A stretch of 62,581 nucleotides of DNA, taken from contig JADZDL010000018.1 in assembly GCA_020851075.1 (NCBI GenBank), forward strand, positions 1 through 62,581, given 5' to 3'. Origin of the DNA: Planctomycetota bacterium. GTDB taxonomy: Bacteria; Planctomycetota; UBA1135; UBA2386. The notes under the pieces were generated by a model, which saw nothing but the letters and a program-made list of their open reading frames with translations, was not told the DNA's origin and searched no databases. Within the stretch, counting starts at the first letter, position 1. The number at the start of each line of letters is the position of its first letter. This document shows positions 1 to 8,593 of the stretch, piece after piece. A program made the position numbers and the translations under genes.

Positions 1-647
1 CAGCAGGCGTACGCCGTGATCTGGCCGGCGGCTTCGCGCACGAACGTCTGCATGCCGGGGGTCGTCAGCAGGCCGGACATCGTGCGAGCGGATCGTTCGA
101 CGCGCCAAGGCTTCTGCAGGTGCAGTGCGTGCAGGGCGACGTGATCGCGAGGCTCGGCGAGGCGAACGCCCGAATGATCGCCGCGCGGCAGGCGCGCCAG
201 ATGCAGCACGGTCTCTTCGTTGCCCTCGCCAAAGCCGAAGCGGGCGTAGAGGTCAGGGCGTTCGGCCCACAGGAGCACGTGCCGGGCGATCTCGTCAGCG
301 CTGGCCAGTGCGGCCTCGAGCACGATGCTTGCGCAGCCGCGGCCGCGATGCGTCGGGCTCGTGGCGACGCTGCCGAGCAACGCGGCGTCGAAGGTCTCGT
401 GCGCGCCGCGGATCCTGACGGTGCGAAATGCGCAATGGCTGATGAGTTCGTCACCGTCGAAGAGGCCGAAGAAGTGCCCGTCGCCGTCGCTGCGATACAG
501 TTGCGGCCACGTGTGGTTGACGCTGTAGAGGCTGCCGGGCAGCAGCCATTCGTCGAGTTGTGGCAGCCATCGCGTGATCGCGCCGCGGTCCAGCTTGACC
601 ACGGTGGACCCCGAGAAGCGGTGCTGCAGTGGCGGGGCAGTCGTCAT
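1..647 (-). CDS. GNAT-family N-acetyltransferase (3' end outside window)
   Basis: The frame is open from the ATG at 647 to the left edge, so about 215 codons are visible and the C-terminus is missing. The stretch VATSPTHRGRG followed by a hydrophobic helix matches acetyl-CoA-binding motif A of GNAT enzymes (V-A-x-x-P-x-x-R-G-x-G), and the later LYARFGF resembles the F-Y-x-x-x-GF segment of the same fold. GNAT enzymes move an acetyl group from acetyl-CoA to an amine; the substrate cannot be read here. Its ATG overlaps the TGA of the preceding small gene (ATGA), so it is probably the last or near-last gene of the flagellar operon and translationally coupled to it. A role in modifying a flagellar protein is possible but is only inferred from position. 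Confidence 0.75.
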   Translation of the reverse strand, partial: MTTAPPLQHRFSGSTVVKLDRGAITRWLPQLDEWLLPGSLYSVNHTWPQLYRSDGDGHFFGLFDGDELISHCAFRTVRIRGAHETFDAALLGSVATSPTHRGRGCASIVLEAALASADEIARHVLLWAERPDLYARFGFGEGNEETVLHLARLPRGDHSGVRLAEPRDHVALHALHLQKPWRVERSARTMSGLLTTPGMQTFVREAAGQITAYAC

Positions 648-925
648 GACAAGCGAGAACGGAAGGCCGCTTCGAGCTGTCGGCGCAGGTCCATCGCGGT
701 CGTAAATCCCTCGTCGACGCGCTGCATCGCGGCTTGCAGTTGATCGGCATCGCCGACGGCGGCGGCCGGTGGGGCCTGTTGGTGGTCCTTGGTGAGCTTC
801 TCGAGCGATTCGAGCAGCCGCCGGAAGTTGACGGTGTCCGGCGAGCTGTTGGCGGTGATCGCGGCACCGGCGCTGATTGGCGTGGTCGCCGCGCTGCCGA
901 GGCCGGGAAGGGTGTCGGTTGCCAT
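644..925 (-). CDS. Small flagellar-operon protein, possibly FliE-like
   Basis: A 93-residue protein with no signal peptide or membrane segment. The N-terminal 30 residues are Ala/Thr/Ser-rich and the rest looks helical. The last 35 residues (about 58-92) show the spacing of a FliE C-terminus: an acidic-Leu start, a Met, an F-x-x-A run, then L-R-x-x-L-x-x-A-F. FliE is about 100 residues and joins the MS ring to the proximal rod, but is usually encoded next to flgB/flgC, not after flgL. The gene starts 8 bp after flgL and overlaps the acetyltransferase start by 4 bp, so it belongs to the operon. The FliE reading is weak; another small flagellar helper is equally possible. Confidence 0.6.
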   Translation of the reverse strand: MATDTLPGLGSAATTPISAGAAITANSSPDTVNFRRLLESLEKLTKDHQQAPPAAAVGDADQLQAAMQRVDEGFTTAMDLRRQLEAAFRSRLS

Positions 926-933
926 TCTGGAGC

Positions 934-2361
934 TCAGCGCAGGAAGCCCTGCAGGCTGGTTTGGATGACCTGCGAGCTGATCTGCAGCGCCGCCTGGTAG
1001 GTCATGTCCTGCCGTTGCAGGTCGAGAATCGCCTCCGCGAGGTCGGTGTCCTGGATGTTGGACAGCGACTCCGTGCGCGAGATGCGCAGGCCTTCCACGC
1101 GGTTCTTCAGCACGTCCATGCTGGACGAGCGGAAGCCGAGTTCGCGCACGCCATCGAGCACCGCGTCGTGTGCGCCATCAACCTCTGAGAGCATCTGGGC
1201 AATGCGGTCGCGCACGGTGTCGTCGCTGAGTCCGTCGCCGTTGCGCAGCAGATCGCGCAGTGTGACCAGCGTCGTGAAGGCGTCGAACGTACCTTCAAAC
1301 TTCACGACCTCGCTACCGGTGCGCGTGAGGTTCTCGGGATTGAGGTTCATCACCGTTTGGTCGAACGAGTTGGTGACCTGCACGCTGGCCGCCGAGAAAT
1401 CGCTGATCTCGGTCACGGTCTGGCCACCGTCCGTGGACAGGCCGGCTTTGGCCGTGAAGGTGCCCGTCGTGGTCGCCGGTACGCCGGTGACCGTGAGCGA
1501 GACCGTGCGGCCATCGGAGGTCACGAAGGCGCCGTCGGTGATCGGCAGATTCTGCGCAGGGCCCCCGCCGACGCTGAGCGTGTCGGGCGACGAGGTGAAC
1601 GTGAAGGCCAGTTCCCCGAGTGCCGTGGTTGGCCCCGAACCCGCGGTGACGGTGCTCGGCGCATCGGTGTGCAGGCCGGCGAAGGTGACATCGAGCTGGC
1701 CGAAGCCGACGCCGGTGTCGCCGCTGCCCCACGAGGCAATGCCGGTTGCTGCAGAATCCGCGGTCGGGGAGAGCGTGGTGCCACCGCGCGAGCGCTGCTG
1801 GAAGATCGAATCGCCCGGCATGTTCAAGGCCGTTGTCACACCGGGTGCGACATCGACATTGAGGCTGTCGTGGTTGCCGTGGTAGACGACGCGGGTGCCA
1901 CCGGAGTCTTCGACCAGTTCAAACGGCGCGCTGTCATTTTCGGTGCCGCCAAACAGGAACCGATCGCCGCGCTTGCTGTTGCCGATGCTGACCAGCTGGC
2001 TCAGCAGCTGCTCGACTTCGGCGCCGATGCTCTCGCGGTCGCCACTGCTGACCGTGCCGTTGGCAGCTTGCGTGGTGAGTTCGCGCACACGTTGCATGAG
2101 GGCCGAAGCGTCCTCAAGCGAAGCAGCCCCGGTGTTGAGTGTTTCCTGGGCCAGCGCGACGTTGCCGCTGAGCTGGTCCAGATTGCGCAGGTCGTTGCGC
2201 AACGGCAGGATTCGCAGCGTTGCAGCCGGATCGTCAGAGGGACGGCTGATGCGCTTGCCGCTGGCCACCTGCTGTTGCAGCTGCGTGTAACGCAGCAGGC
2301 CGCTCTGCACGTCGGCTTTGGCCCGCGAGTACATCATGCTCTGCGTGATTCGCATGCTCAT
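934..2361 (-). CDS. flgL: Flagellar hook-associated protein 3, FlgL
   Basis: FlgL forms the junction between hook and filament together with FlgK. The N-terminus is the flagellin-type helix: MRITQSMMYSRA, then a GKRISRPSDDPAA segment, which is nearly diagnostic for FlgL/flagellin D0-D1. The C-terminal 100 residues are again helical with an L..R.E.L......D.DLAEA pattern and end in a hydrophobic L-Q-x-F-L. At 475 residues it is well above the roughly 320 of enteric FlgL; the extra length is a Thr/Gly-rich central domain (about residues 160-340), expected to be surface exposed. It lies 3 bp downstream of flgK. The start gives MSMRITQ; starting at the second Met would remove only two residues. 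Confidence 0.95.
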   Translation of the reverse strand: MSMRITQSMMYSRAKADVQSGLLRYTQLQQQVASGKRISRPSDDPAATLRILPLRNDLRNLDQLSGNVALAQETLNTGAASLEDASALMQRVRELTTQAANGTVSSGDRESIGAEVEQLLSQLVSIGNSKRGDRFLFGGTENDSAPFELVEDSGGTRVVYHGNHDSLNVDVAPGVTTALNMPGDSIFQQRSRGGTTLSPTADSAATGIASWGSGDTGVGFGQLDVTFAGLHTDAPSTVTAGSGPTTALGELAFTFTSSPDTLSVGGGPAQNLPITDGAFVTSDGRTVSLTVTGVPATTTGTFTAKAGLSTDGGQTVTEISDFSAASVQVTNSFDQTVMNLNPENLTRTGSEVVKFEGTFDAFTTLVTLRDLLRNGDGLSDDTVRDRIAQMLSEVDGAHDAVLDGVRELGFRSSSMDVLKNRVEGLRISRTESLSNIQDTDLAEAILDLQRQDMTYQAALQISSQVIQTSLQGFLR

Positions 2362-2364
2362 GGC

Positions 2365-4728
2365 TCACCTCCCCAGATTGATGAGAGTGTCCGTCATCTG
2401 TTGCGCGACACTGATGAAGCGCGCGGCGGCTTCATAGGACTGCTGGAACTGCAGCATGTTGACCATCTCCTCGTCGATGTTCACGCCGGAGACGCTGTCG
2501 CGTTCGGCCTGCATCTGGTCGAGCAGTTGGTTCTGCGCGTTAAGCGTGTTGGTCGCTGCGGACGTATCAAAACCGACGTCACCGACGAGGTCGGCGTAGA
2601 AGTCCTCGACCGTGTTGCTGTCCAGGTCGTCGACGTTGGCGCTGCGCAGGCCGATCATGCGCGCCAGGTTGCCGGCGTCACCGTCGGCGGCGCCGAGGCC
2701 CGCGGAGAGACGGTCGGGATTGGTGAGCAGGTCGGGGTTGACCTCGATATCGCTCGCGCTCGAACCGAGGAAGAACGCGTTCATGCCGATGGCGACCAGC
2801 AAGTCGCTCGAATCGCTGTCCGCGAGCGCGTCCAAGGAGAACACCTGGCCGTCGGTCTGCGAGATGGCGCCGGGGCCGAATGACACCTTGACGCCGTTGC
2901 CGAGATCGAGTGGATCGCCGGGCTCGTAGCCGGCACCGACGTTGAGCGTCGTCACCAGACTGCCGGCCTGATCGAAGACCTTCACGCGCAGATCCTGCGT
3001 CTGGCCAATCTGGCCATCACTTTCGGGCACGAACGTGAACTGGTCGTTGGCGGCGCCCGTGTAGGCACCTTCCACCGAGATCGCGAGGGCATTGTCGCGA
3101 CCGGTCGCCGCGCTCGTCGACAGGCCGAGGTCGGCGAGTGCGGTGCTCGCGCCGACGTTCGCCAGCGTCAACTGCGAAGTCGCGCCGCCCTGGCTGCTCT
3201 GGATCACGAGGCGTCCGCCGACCGTCGAGGCGGTACCGGCGGTGCCGAGATCGGTGTTGATGGCAGTGGCCAGTTCTTCGGCCGTCACTGCGGTGGGGTC
3301 GATGAAGTCGGTGGCCGCGAGGCTCACGTTGGTCGTCGTTGGCGCCGACGCCGGGCCCGTCGTCACCGAGAAGGTGACCGGGAACGTCTGGCCCGAGAGG
3401 TCGTACGGACCACGCTGTTGGCTGCCGATCACCGGGTTGGTGCCACCGAACGAGCCGATGCCGTCCGGGTTGGGATCGAGCCGTGGCGAGAAGTCGAAGC
3501 CGAAGCCATCGTCGGCGGAGATGCGCAGACGGCCAGTCGGATCGACGCTGGCGTTGAGGTGGTCGATGTCCGTGATCGCGGCTGCGACGTCGTTGAGCGT
3601 CATGCTACGCGGGTCGATGTCGAGGCGCGTGCGTTCGACCTGACCCGTGCTCTCCTCGGTGACCGAGACGTAGAGTTCGCCTTCTTGCACATCGAACATG
3701 AAGCCCGATTGCGAGAGCAACTCGTCGCCGTGCGAGCCATCGTTGTCGCCGTCGACAGTGCCGTAGGCCGACGTCAGCGTCGAGAACGGGCCAGAGCGCG
3801 GCATGCCGGTGCTGTGCAGGCGGTTGAACTCGAGGATCGTATTGCGCGCGAGCTGGTCGATGCGGCCAGACAGTTCTGGAAGGCCCGCTTGCTCCTGTTG
3901 CAGCAGGGCCGCGATGCGACCGCTGCGGATCGTGGCGGGGGCCGCTGAGGTGCCGATCGTGAGCTTGGTCTTGTCCTCGGCGCCCTTGCCAACATTCAAC
4001 GACGTCGCGCGATCGCCGGCGACGAGCAGGTGTCCGCCGACCAGCACGTCGATGCTGCCCGACGGGCGCTCGATCGCGTTGGTGTCGAGCAGCTTGCTCA
4101 GCTCCTTGATGTGTTGATCGCGCGAGTCGCGCAGGTCGTTTGCCTGCGACCCGTTGGCTTCGACGGAGACGATCTGCTTGTTGAGTTCCGCCACGGCCGT
4201 GGCGTGCTCGTTGACCTGGCGGGCCAGGCCGCGCACTTCGTTGAAGGTGCTGCCGCCGAGTTCTTCGAAGCGCTGCGACATCAAGCGGAACCCCTGGCTC
4301 AGCAGGCTTCCGGACTGGATGACACCGCCGCGCAGGGCCCGGTCGCTGGGGTCGGTGCGCAACTGGTCGATGGAGCCAAACAGGCCGGCGAGGCTGTCGG
4401 AGAGGCCACCTTCGGGCTCCGACAGGATGCCTTCGATCTCGCTCATGCGCGCCTGATCGAGTTCGGCGGCGCCGACGAGGCCGAGCTGCGTCTGCATGCG
4501 CCGTTCGAGCCCCTGGTTGACGAGGCGCGAGATGCTGCGCACGTCCACGCCGGAGCCGATCTGCAGGCCGCTGCCTGTCGAATACGGCATTGCCGCGCTG
4601 AGTTCGACCCGCTGGCGTGAGTAGCCGACGGTGTTGGCGTTGGCGACATTGTTGCCAGCCGTCTGCATGCCGAGGCGTGCAGCGGTCAGCGCTCGCATCC
4701 CTGATCCCATTCCGAAGCCGAGGCTCAT
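2365..4728 (-). CDS. flgK: Flagellar hook-associated protein 1, FlgK
   Basis: FlgK is the first hook-filament junction protein. The N-terminus has the rod/hook-family signature: a short helix, then AGNNVANANTVGYSRQ (about residues 25-40), and GSGVDV further on, typical of FlgK. The C-terminus has the matching heptad-rich segment, with GVNIDEEMVNMLQFQQSYEA and a TLINLGR end. The protein is 787 residues, against about 550 in enterics; the extra sequence is an extended Thr/Asp-rich middle domain. The gene sits between flgN-like and flgL genes with short gaps (19 and 3 bp), the usual flgN-flgK-flgL order. Confidence 0.95.
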   Translation of the reverse strand: MSLGFGMGSGMRALTAARLGMQTAGNNVANANTVGYSRQRVELSAAMPYSTGSGLQIGSGVDVRSISRLVNQGLERRMQTQLGLVGAAELDQARMSEIEGILSEPEGGLSDSLAGLFGSIDQLRTDPSDRALRGGVIQSGSLLSQGFRLMSQRFEELGGSTFNEVRGLARQVNEHATAVAELNKQIVSVEANGSQANDLRDSRDQHIKELSKLLDTNAIERPSGSIDVLVGGHLLVAGDRATSLNVGKGAEDKTKLTIGTSAAPATIRSGRIAALLQQEQAGLPELSGRIDQLARNTILEFNRLHSTGMPRSGPFSTLTSAYGTVDGDNDGSHGDELLSQSGFMFDVQEGELYVSVTEESTGQVERTRLDIDPRSMTLNDVAAAITDIDHLNASVDPTGRLRISADDGFGFDFSPRLDPNPDGIGSFGGTNPVIGSQQRGPYDLSGQTFPVTFSVTTGPASAPTTTNVSLAATDFIDPTAVTAEELATAINTDLGTAGTASTVGGRLVIQSSQGGATSQLTLANVGASTALADLGLSTSAATGRDNALAISVEGAYTGAANDQFTFVPESDGQIGQTQDLRVKVFDQAGSLVTTLNVGAGYEPGDPLDLGNGVKVSFGPGAISQTDGQVFSLDALADSDSSDLLVAIGMNAFFLGSSASDIEVNPDLLTNPDRLSAGLGAADGDAGNLARMIGLRSANVDDLDSNTVEDFYADLVGDVGFDTSAATNTLNAQNQLLDQMQAERDSVSGVNIDEEMVNMLQFQQSYEAAARFISVAQQMTDTLINLGR

Positions 4729-4747
4729 GGTCTTCTCCGTTGTCCTG

Positions 4748-5290
4748 TCAAACCTTGCCGTCGATCAATTTGCCGGTGCGCACGCCGTGGCCGAGTGCCG
4801 CCCGCAGGCGCGCATGCTGGTCGTAGGCGTTGGCGTTGTTGCGCTCGTTGGTCGCGCCGGCGACATCCGCGAGCAAGCTGTCCTGGGCCTGTTGCGTGAA
4901 ACGCAACAAGCGGGCGCCGAGCGCCACTTCCGCGCGCACGGTCTTCGCGAGGCTCGTCGCCTCGTCGGCCGTGCGACGCAGGGAACGGCCCTGCAGCGTC
5001 GGCAGCGCTCCCGCGATGCGGGTGACGTTGAGGTGCAGTTCGCTGGCCGAAACGCCGGCTGGCAGCGACAGCATGCTGGCGATCTGGGCGAGCAGTTCGA
5101 CGCGCGCGCGCTCTTCGCCGGCGAGCTTCTGGGCCAGCTGGTCGAGCTCCGGTGATGGCTGCAGCGTGCTGGGCCGGGCCGAGATCCACGCCGTGCGGCG
5201 GGCCTTCATGCCTTGCAGAAGCTGGCGCAGCAGGTTCGCCGTGCGAGCGAACGACTGCTCGAGCTGTCGTCCTTGGTCATTGAGTGACAT
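4748..5290 (-). CDS. flgN: FlgN-family flagellar export chaperone
   Basis: A 180-residue, almost wholly helical cytoplasmic protein immediately upstream of flgK and flgL. FlgN proteins bind unfolded FlgK and FlgL and deliver them to the flagellar export gate. The sequence shows FlgN features: an N-terminal heptad region, a central L-A-x-x-E-x-x-x-R-x-x-L-L pattern (about residues 70-85), and a C-terminal Q-x-x-x-D-S-x-L-A run with an N-A-Y-D-Q-H segment. The match is based on length, helicity and position more than on invariant residues, because FlgN is poorly conserved. Its start overlaps the end of the flgJ-like gene by 14 bp, indicating co-translation. Confidence 0.7.
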   Translation of the reverse strand: MSLNDQGRQLEQSFARTANLLRQLLQGMKARRTAWISARPSTLQPSPELDQLAQKLAGEERARVELLAQIASMLSLPAGVSASELHLNVTRIAGALPTLQGRSLRRTADEATSLAKTVRAEVALGARLLRFTQQAQDSLLADVAGATNERNNANAYDQHARLRAALGHGVRTGKLIDGKV

Positions 5291-5708
5291 CGATGCCTCC
5301 GGTCGGTGCGTTCTTGGCGGCGTTCATCGCGGCGCGATCGATCGCGGTCAGTGCGCGGTGGACCTGCTGCTGAGCGAGATCCGAGTGTTTGACGGTGGTG
5401 GCCTTGTCCTTCAGTTCGCCCGAGCGTTCGAAATCCTGCATGAGCGCGTGCTTGATGCCGATGTCCGACGACTTCGAGATCTGCTCGGACAGGTTCTGGT
5501 CAAACCACTGCGCGTAGGTGTCGGCCCCCGGTCCTTCACCGAACATGCCGCCACCTTCGGTGCCGATGGAGCTGCTCTGGCGGAGGCTGCTGATCATCGA
5601 TTGCACGAAGATGTCCTCGAACTGCCCGGCGACCTTCTCGGCGTGCTGGCGTTCCTTCTCGGCCGGCGTCGTGTTCTTCGACATCGTTTCGATCCTGAGC
5701 TGGCTCAT
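5277..5708 (-). CDS. flgJ: FlgJ-type rod-binding protein without muramidase domain
   Basis: A 143-residue protein matching the N-terminal rod-binding domain of FlgJ, which caps the growing rod in the periplasm. The key segment is AEKVAGQFEDIFVQSMISS followed by a Gly-rich turn and a FGEGPGADTYAQWFDQ region, the usual F-E-x-x-F-x-x-x-L-x-x-S-M pattern. The C-terminal peptidoglycan hydrolase domain of enteric FlgJ is absent, as in many bacteria, so a separate hydrolase must open the wall. The ATG at 5708 overlaps the flgI stop by one base (TGATG). A frame open further upstream lies inside flgI and is not the start. Confidence 0.85.
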   Translation of the reverse strand: MSQLRIETMSKNTTPAEKERQHAEKVAGQFEDIFVQSMISSLRQSSSIGTEGGGMFGEGPGADTYAQWFDQNLSEQISKSSDIGIKHALMQDFERSGELKDKATTVKHSDLAQQQVHRALTAIDRAAMNAAKNAPTGGIDVTQ

Positions 5709-6907
5709 CAGCGCACCTCGAGTTGGGCGTGCAGGAAGCCACCCTGGTCCAGGGCTTGGAACACCGACACCAGTTGCGCCGGCGTGAGACCGAGCGTCTT
5801 CAGATTGGCCAGCAGTTCGGAGACCGTGGCCCCACTGCCGCCGACCTGTTGCAGCTCGGTATTGTCCTGCTGCACTTCGACGCGGCTGCGGCCGACCCGT
5901 TCGGTCGTGCCTTGCGCGAGTGGGTTGGGCTGCACGACGTCTTCTTCGTTGACGATGGCGATGGTGAGCTCGCTGAGGCCGACGACGCACGGGCTGATCA
6001 GCACGCCTTCGCCCGCGAGCACCGTGCCGCTGACCTGATCGATCATGATCTTGGCCGGGTTCTCGACCGCGACGCGCGTATTGCCGACGAGGTTCAGAAT
6101 GCGGATTGCGTTCTGGTCGGTGCGTTCGTCCTCGGGCAGTTCGATGCGCACGAGGGAGGTGTCGACCGGCATGACCCTGGCGTTGGTGCCGTCCAGGGCT
6201 GCTGCGATGCCCGAAGCGATCGAGGCCGCGTTGTAGGGGCTCGGATTCAGCAGCTGCAGTTCGAGGGAGCCCGACTCGCTGTAGAACGAGCTCTCCTGTT
6301 CGCGCACGACGAGGCCGGCGTTGAGGCACCAGCCGGTCGGACCGGGGTTCTTGGCGAGGTCGACCGTGGCGCCCTTGGCCACGTAGCCAGTCACGGTGAC
6401 CGCGCCCTGGGCCACCACATAGGTCTGCCCGTCGACACCCTTCAGTTCGGCGCGCAGCAGTTCGCCACCGCGCAGCGAACTGGCGTCCGTCATGACTTCG
6501 CACTTCACGTCGAGCTGTTGGCCTTCCTTGGCGAACGGCGGCAACGTGCAGGTGAGGGTCACCAGCGTGCACGTGCCACCGACGACGTCGGCGATCGTGA
6601 GGTTGAGCCCGTTCTGGCGCACGATGTTGAGCAGCGCCTGGCGGGTGCCGCGATCACTCGAACCGGTCTTCGCAAGGCCCGTCACGATGCCGATGCCGAT
6701 CAGCTGGTGCGGCATGCTGTTGTGCAGGCGAGTGATGTTGCGGATGCGCGGCGACAGGATCGTCTCACCGACGTTGTTGCGCGCGGCGCCTAGCGACGTG
6801 GCCGTGGCCGTAGCGGGCGCCGTCACTGGCGCTGGCGCGGTCTCGGGGCCAGGGTTCTGCGCCAGGAGTGACGTGGCAGCGAGGAAAAGAAGGGCGAAGA
6901 AGCGCAT
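5708..6907 (-). CDS. flgI: Flagellar P-ring protein FlgI
   Basis: FlgI builds the periplasmic P ring around the rod. The protein is 399 residues, close to the usual 365 plus a longer leader. It begins with a Sec signal (MRFFALLFLAATSLLAQ) and a Pro/Ala/Thr-rich linker. The mature part carries the FlgI hallmarks: IRNITRLHN, then LIGIGIVTGLAKTGSSD, a VDVKCE-like strand (here QQLDVKCEVMTDASSLRGG), and a YVVAQGAVTVTGY segment. Near the C-terminus, NLKTLGLTPAQLVSVFQAL matches the conserved L-x-x-L-G-x-x-P-x-D-L-I-x-I-x-Q-x-L. Its stop overlaps the flgJ-like start. Confidence 0.95.
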   Translation of the reverse strand: MRFFALLFLAATSLLAQNPGPETAPAPVTAPATATATSLGAARNNVGETILSPRIRNITRLHNSMPHQLIGIGIVTGLAKTGSSDRGTRQALLNIVRQNGLNLTIADVVGGTCTLVTLTCTLPPFAKEGQQLDVKCEVMTDASSLRGGELLRAELKGVDGQTYVVAQGAVTVTGYVAKGATVDLAKNPGPTGWCLNAGLVVREQESSFYSESGSLELQLLNPSPYNAASIASGIAAALDGTNARVMPVDTSLVRIELPEDERTDQNAIRILNLVGNTRVAVENPAKIMIDQVSGTVLAGEGVLISPCVVGLSELTIAIVNEEDVVQPNPLAQGTTERVGRSRVEVQQDNTELQQVGGSGATVSELLANLKTLGLTPAQLVSVFQALDQGGFLHAQLEVR

Positions 6908-6956
6908 GGAAGGTTGGTGGCGGTTCGTGGGCTCGGTTGCAGTTGGGCGCTACGGA

Positions 6957-7577
6957 TCAGAAGGGCCAGGCGACCCACACCAGCGTGTCAAACAGCTGGC
7001 CGATCGGGCCGCGCGTGACCTGGCGCGTATTGGCGCCTTCGCCGGAGATCGAGATGCGTGCATCGGCGACCTGCGCGGAGCCGACGGGGTTGTTGGGCGT
7101 GACGTCAAGCGGGCGGACGAGTCCGCTGATTCGCAGCGTGCGCGTTTCGTCGTTGACCGTGACGCTGCGTGTACCGGCGATGACCAGGTTGCCGTTGGGC
7201 TGCACGTCGATGACGACGACGGCGATGCTCGCCCGCACTTCCGAACCCGAGTTCTGCTTCGCTTCGCCGTTGAAGTCCGATTCCTTGCGGATGTCGACCT
7301 TCGGCAGCGTGTTGCTGAGGAAGGTCTTCTCGCTCAGCGTGAACGCTTCGACGCGCGCCGCCAGCGAGGTGTCGTTGGAGCGCTGCACCTTCTCTTCGTT
7401 CTTGACGCTGTGCTGCTCCTGGATCGTGACGGTGAGGATGTCCCCGATGTTGCGGGCGCGAAGGTCCGCGAGCACGCCGATGTTGGCGCCGGCTCGCACA
7501 TAGGGATTCTGCGCCGCGGCGCTGGTGCCCAGAACGAGGCTCAGCAGGAGAGTAGAGATGGCGGTGAAGTGGTTCAT
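6957..7577 (-). CDS. flgH: Flagellar L-ring protein FlgH
   Basis: FlgH forms the outer-membrane L ring. The protein is 206 residues from the chosen ATG at 7577, which has GAGGA 8-9 bp upstream; a GTG at 7592 that overlaps the flgA stop would add five residues and is less likely. It has a signal peptide (MNHFTAISTLLLSLVLGTSA). The mature protein shows D-x-R-A-x-x-x-G-D-I-L-T-V and then a GNLVIAGTRSVTVNDE segment and LRISGLVRP, all diagnostic of FlgH. The lipobox cysteine that anchors enteric FlgH to the outer membrane is absent: the cleavage region reads SAAAQNPYV. Confidence 0.93.
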   Translation of the reverse strand: MNHFTAISTLLLSLVLGTSAAAQNPYVRAGANIGVLADLRARNIGDILTVTIQEQHSVKNEEKVQRSNDTSLAARVEAFTLSEKTFLSNTLPKVDIRKESDFNGEAKQNSGSEVRASIAVVVIDVQPNGNLVIAGTRSVTVNDETRTLRISGLVRPLDVTPNNPVGSAQVADARISISGEGANTRQVTRGPIGQLFDTLVWVAWPF

Positions 7578-7588
7578 GGGAGCATTCC

Positions 7589-8569
7589 TCACTGTTGCAC
7601 GACGACGAGACCGGGAGCGCTCACGACGCCGACCATCTGCGAGCGTGATTGCAGATTGGTGAGCGTGAGCCGGGCACCGAGTGGCGCATCGTGGTTGGCG
7701 AGAGCGCGCGCGGTGACCTTCACGCGGCCTCGCGTGAGCACGACCGTGACGACGTCGCCCTTGCGGATCACCGCCGGCAGCGCGGTGTCACCGAGCATGA
7801 GCCGACGGTCGTTCTGCAGGTCGCGCGCCGCGTTGAGGCCGTTCACCTGCTCGAGGGAATTGAGGAACAGGCCGGTGGCCTGCGCCATCGCTTCGCGGGT
7901 GACCGCGCAGTTGTCGGGGCCGAGCGGCGTGCCGGCGCGGATCGGGCCGAGCGTCTTCACGACGAGCTGGTAGCGCGTCAGTGGGAACGTGATCGGGATC
8001 TTCTTGTAGCTCTCGCCGTCGACGACGATCTCGACCTCGATGACCGCTGAGTTGGGGCCAGTCTTGTCACCGCGCAGGCGCGCCACGAACTCCTGCGAAC
8101 GGCGCCCCGGCGGAGCCTGGATCAGTCGCATGCGCTGCGGCGCCGTGAACTCGACATCGCCGCCTTCGAGCGCCAGCACGGCTTGCAGGGCCGCTGTCGC
8201 CGCGTCGAGCACTTCCGGCGTGCTCAGATCGGTCAGCACGGGTTGCACGACGATCTCATTGCTGCCGGCGAACTTCAGCCCGCCGATGTCCTGACCGGAG
8301 GCCGCGATCGACTGCACGATCTCGGTGCGGGAGATCGTGCGTGCGTGCCCGGCGACGGGCGCGCGGCCGAACTTGATCTTCGCGATCGCCAGCGCGTCGG
8401 TGCCTTCGGGCGTGATCTCGCAGAGTTCGCCGATGGTGACGTCGAGGCCGCGCACATAGGTGGTGGCCTTGAGCTTGACTTCGATCTTGTCCTTGTCGCC
8501 GCCGCCGCCGCCATTGCCGTTGCCGAACAGGACGGTGGCGCACAAGCCGAGGATCGCGAAGATGTTCAT
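7589..8569 (-). CDS. flgA: Flagellar P-ring assembly chaperone FlgA
   Basis: FlgA is a periplasmic chaperone needed to assemble the P ring. The protein is 326 residues, longer than enteric FlgA (about 220). The C-terminal SAF-type domain is clear: PIRAGTPLGPDNCAVTRE, then a RLMLGDTALPAVIRKGD segment and VKVTARALANHDAPLGARLT. The extra N-terminal domain is seen in long FlgA forms. The leader MNIFAILGLCATVLFGNGN lacks the usual early Lys/Arg and is followed by a Gly-rich linker GGGGGDKDKIEVK, so export may start from a weak signal. The stop overlaps an upstream GTG of flgH, and flgG ends 24 bp before it. Confidence 0.85.
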   Translation of the reverse strand: MNIFAILGLCATVLFGNGNGGGGGDKDKIEVKLKATTYVRGLDVTIGELCEITPEGTDALAIAKIKFGRAPVAGHARTISRTEIVQSIAASGQDIGGLKFAGSNEIVVQPVLTDLSTPEVLDAATAALQAVLALEGGDVEFTAPQRMRLIQAPPGRRSQEFVARLRGDKTGPNSAVIEVEIVVDGESYKKIPITFPLTRYQLVVKTLGPIRAGTPLGPDNCAVTREAMAQATGLFLNSLEQVNGLNAARDLQNDRRLMLGDTALPAVIRKGDVVTVVLTRGRVKVTARALANHDAPLGARLTLTNLQSRSQMVGVVSAPGLVVVQQ

Positions 8570-8593
8570 GGGGGTTCCTTTCGTTACCTGGGA

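Noticed and set aside
1357..2883. Long plus-strand open frame opposite flgL/flgK
   Set aside because: A high-GC shadow: Arg/Ala/Glu/Val-rich with no motif, and it lies wholly on the complement of clear flagellar genes.
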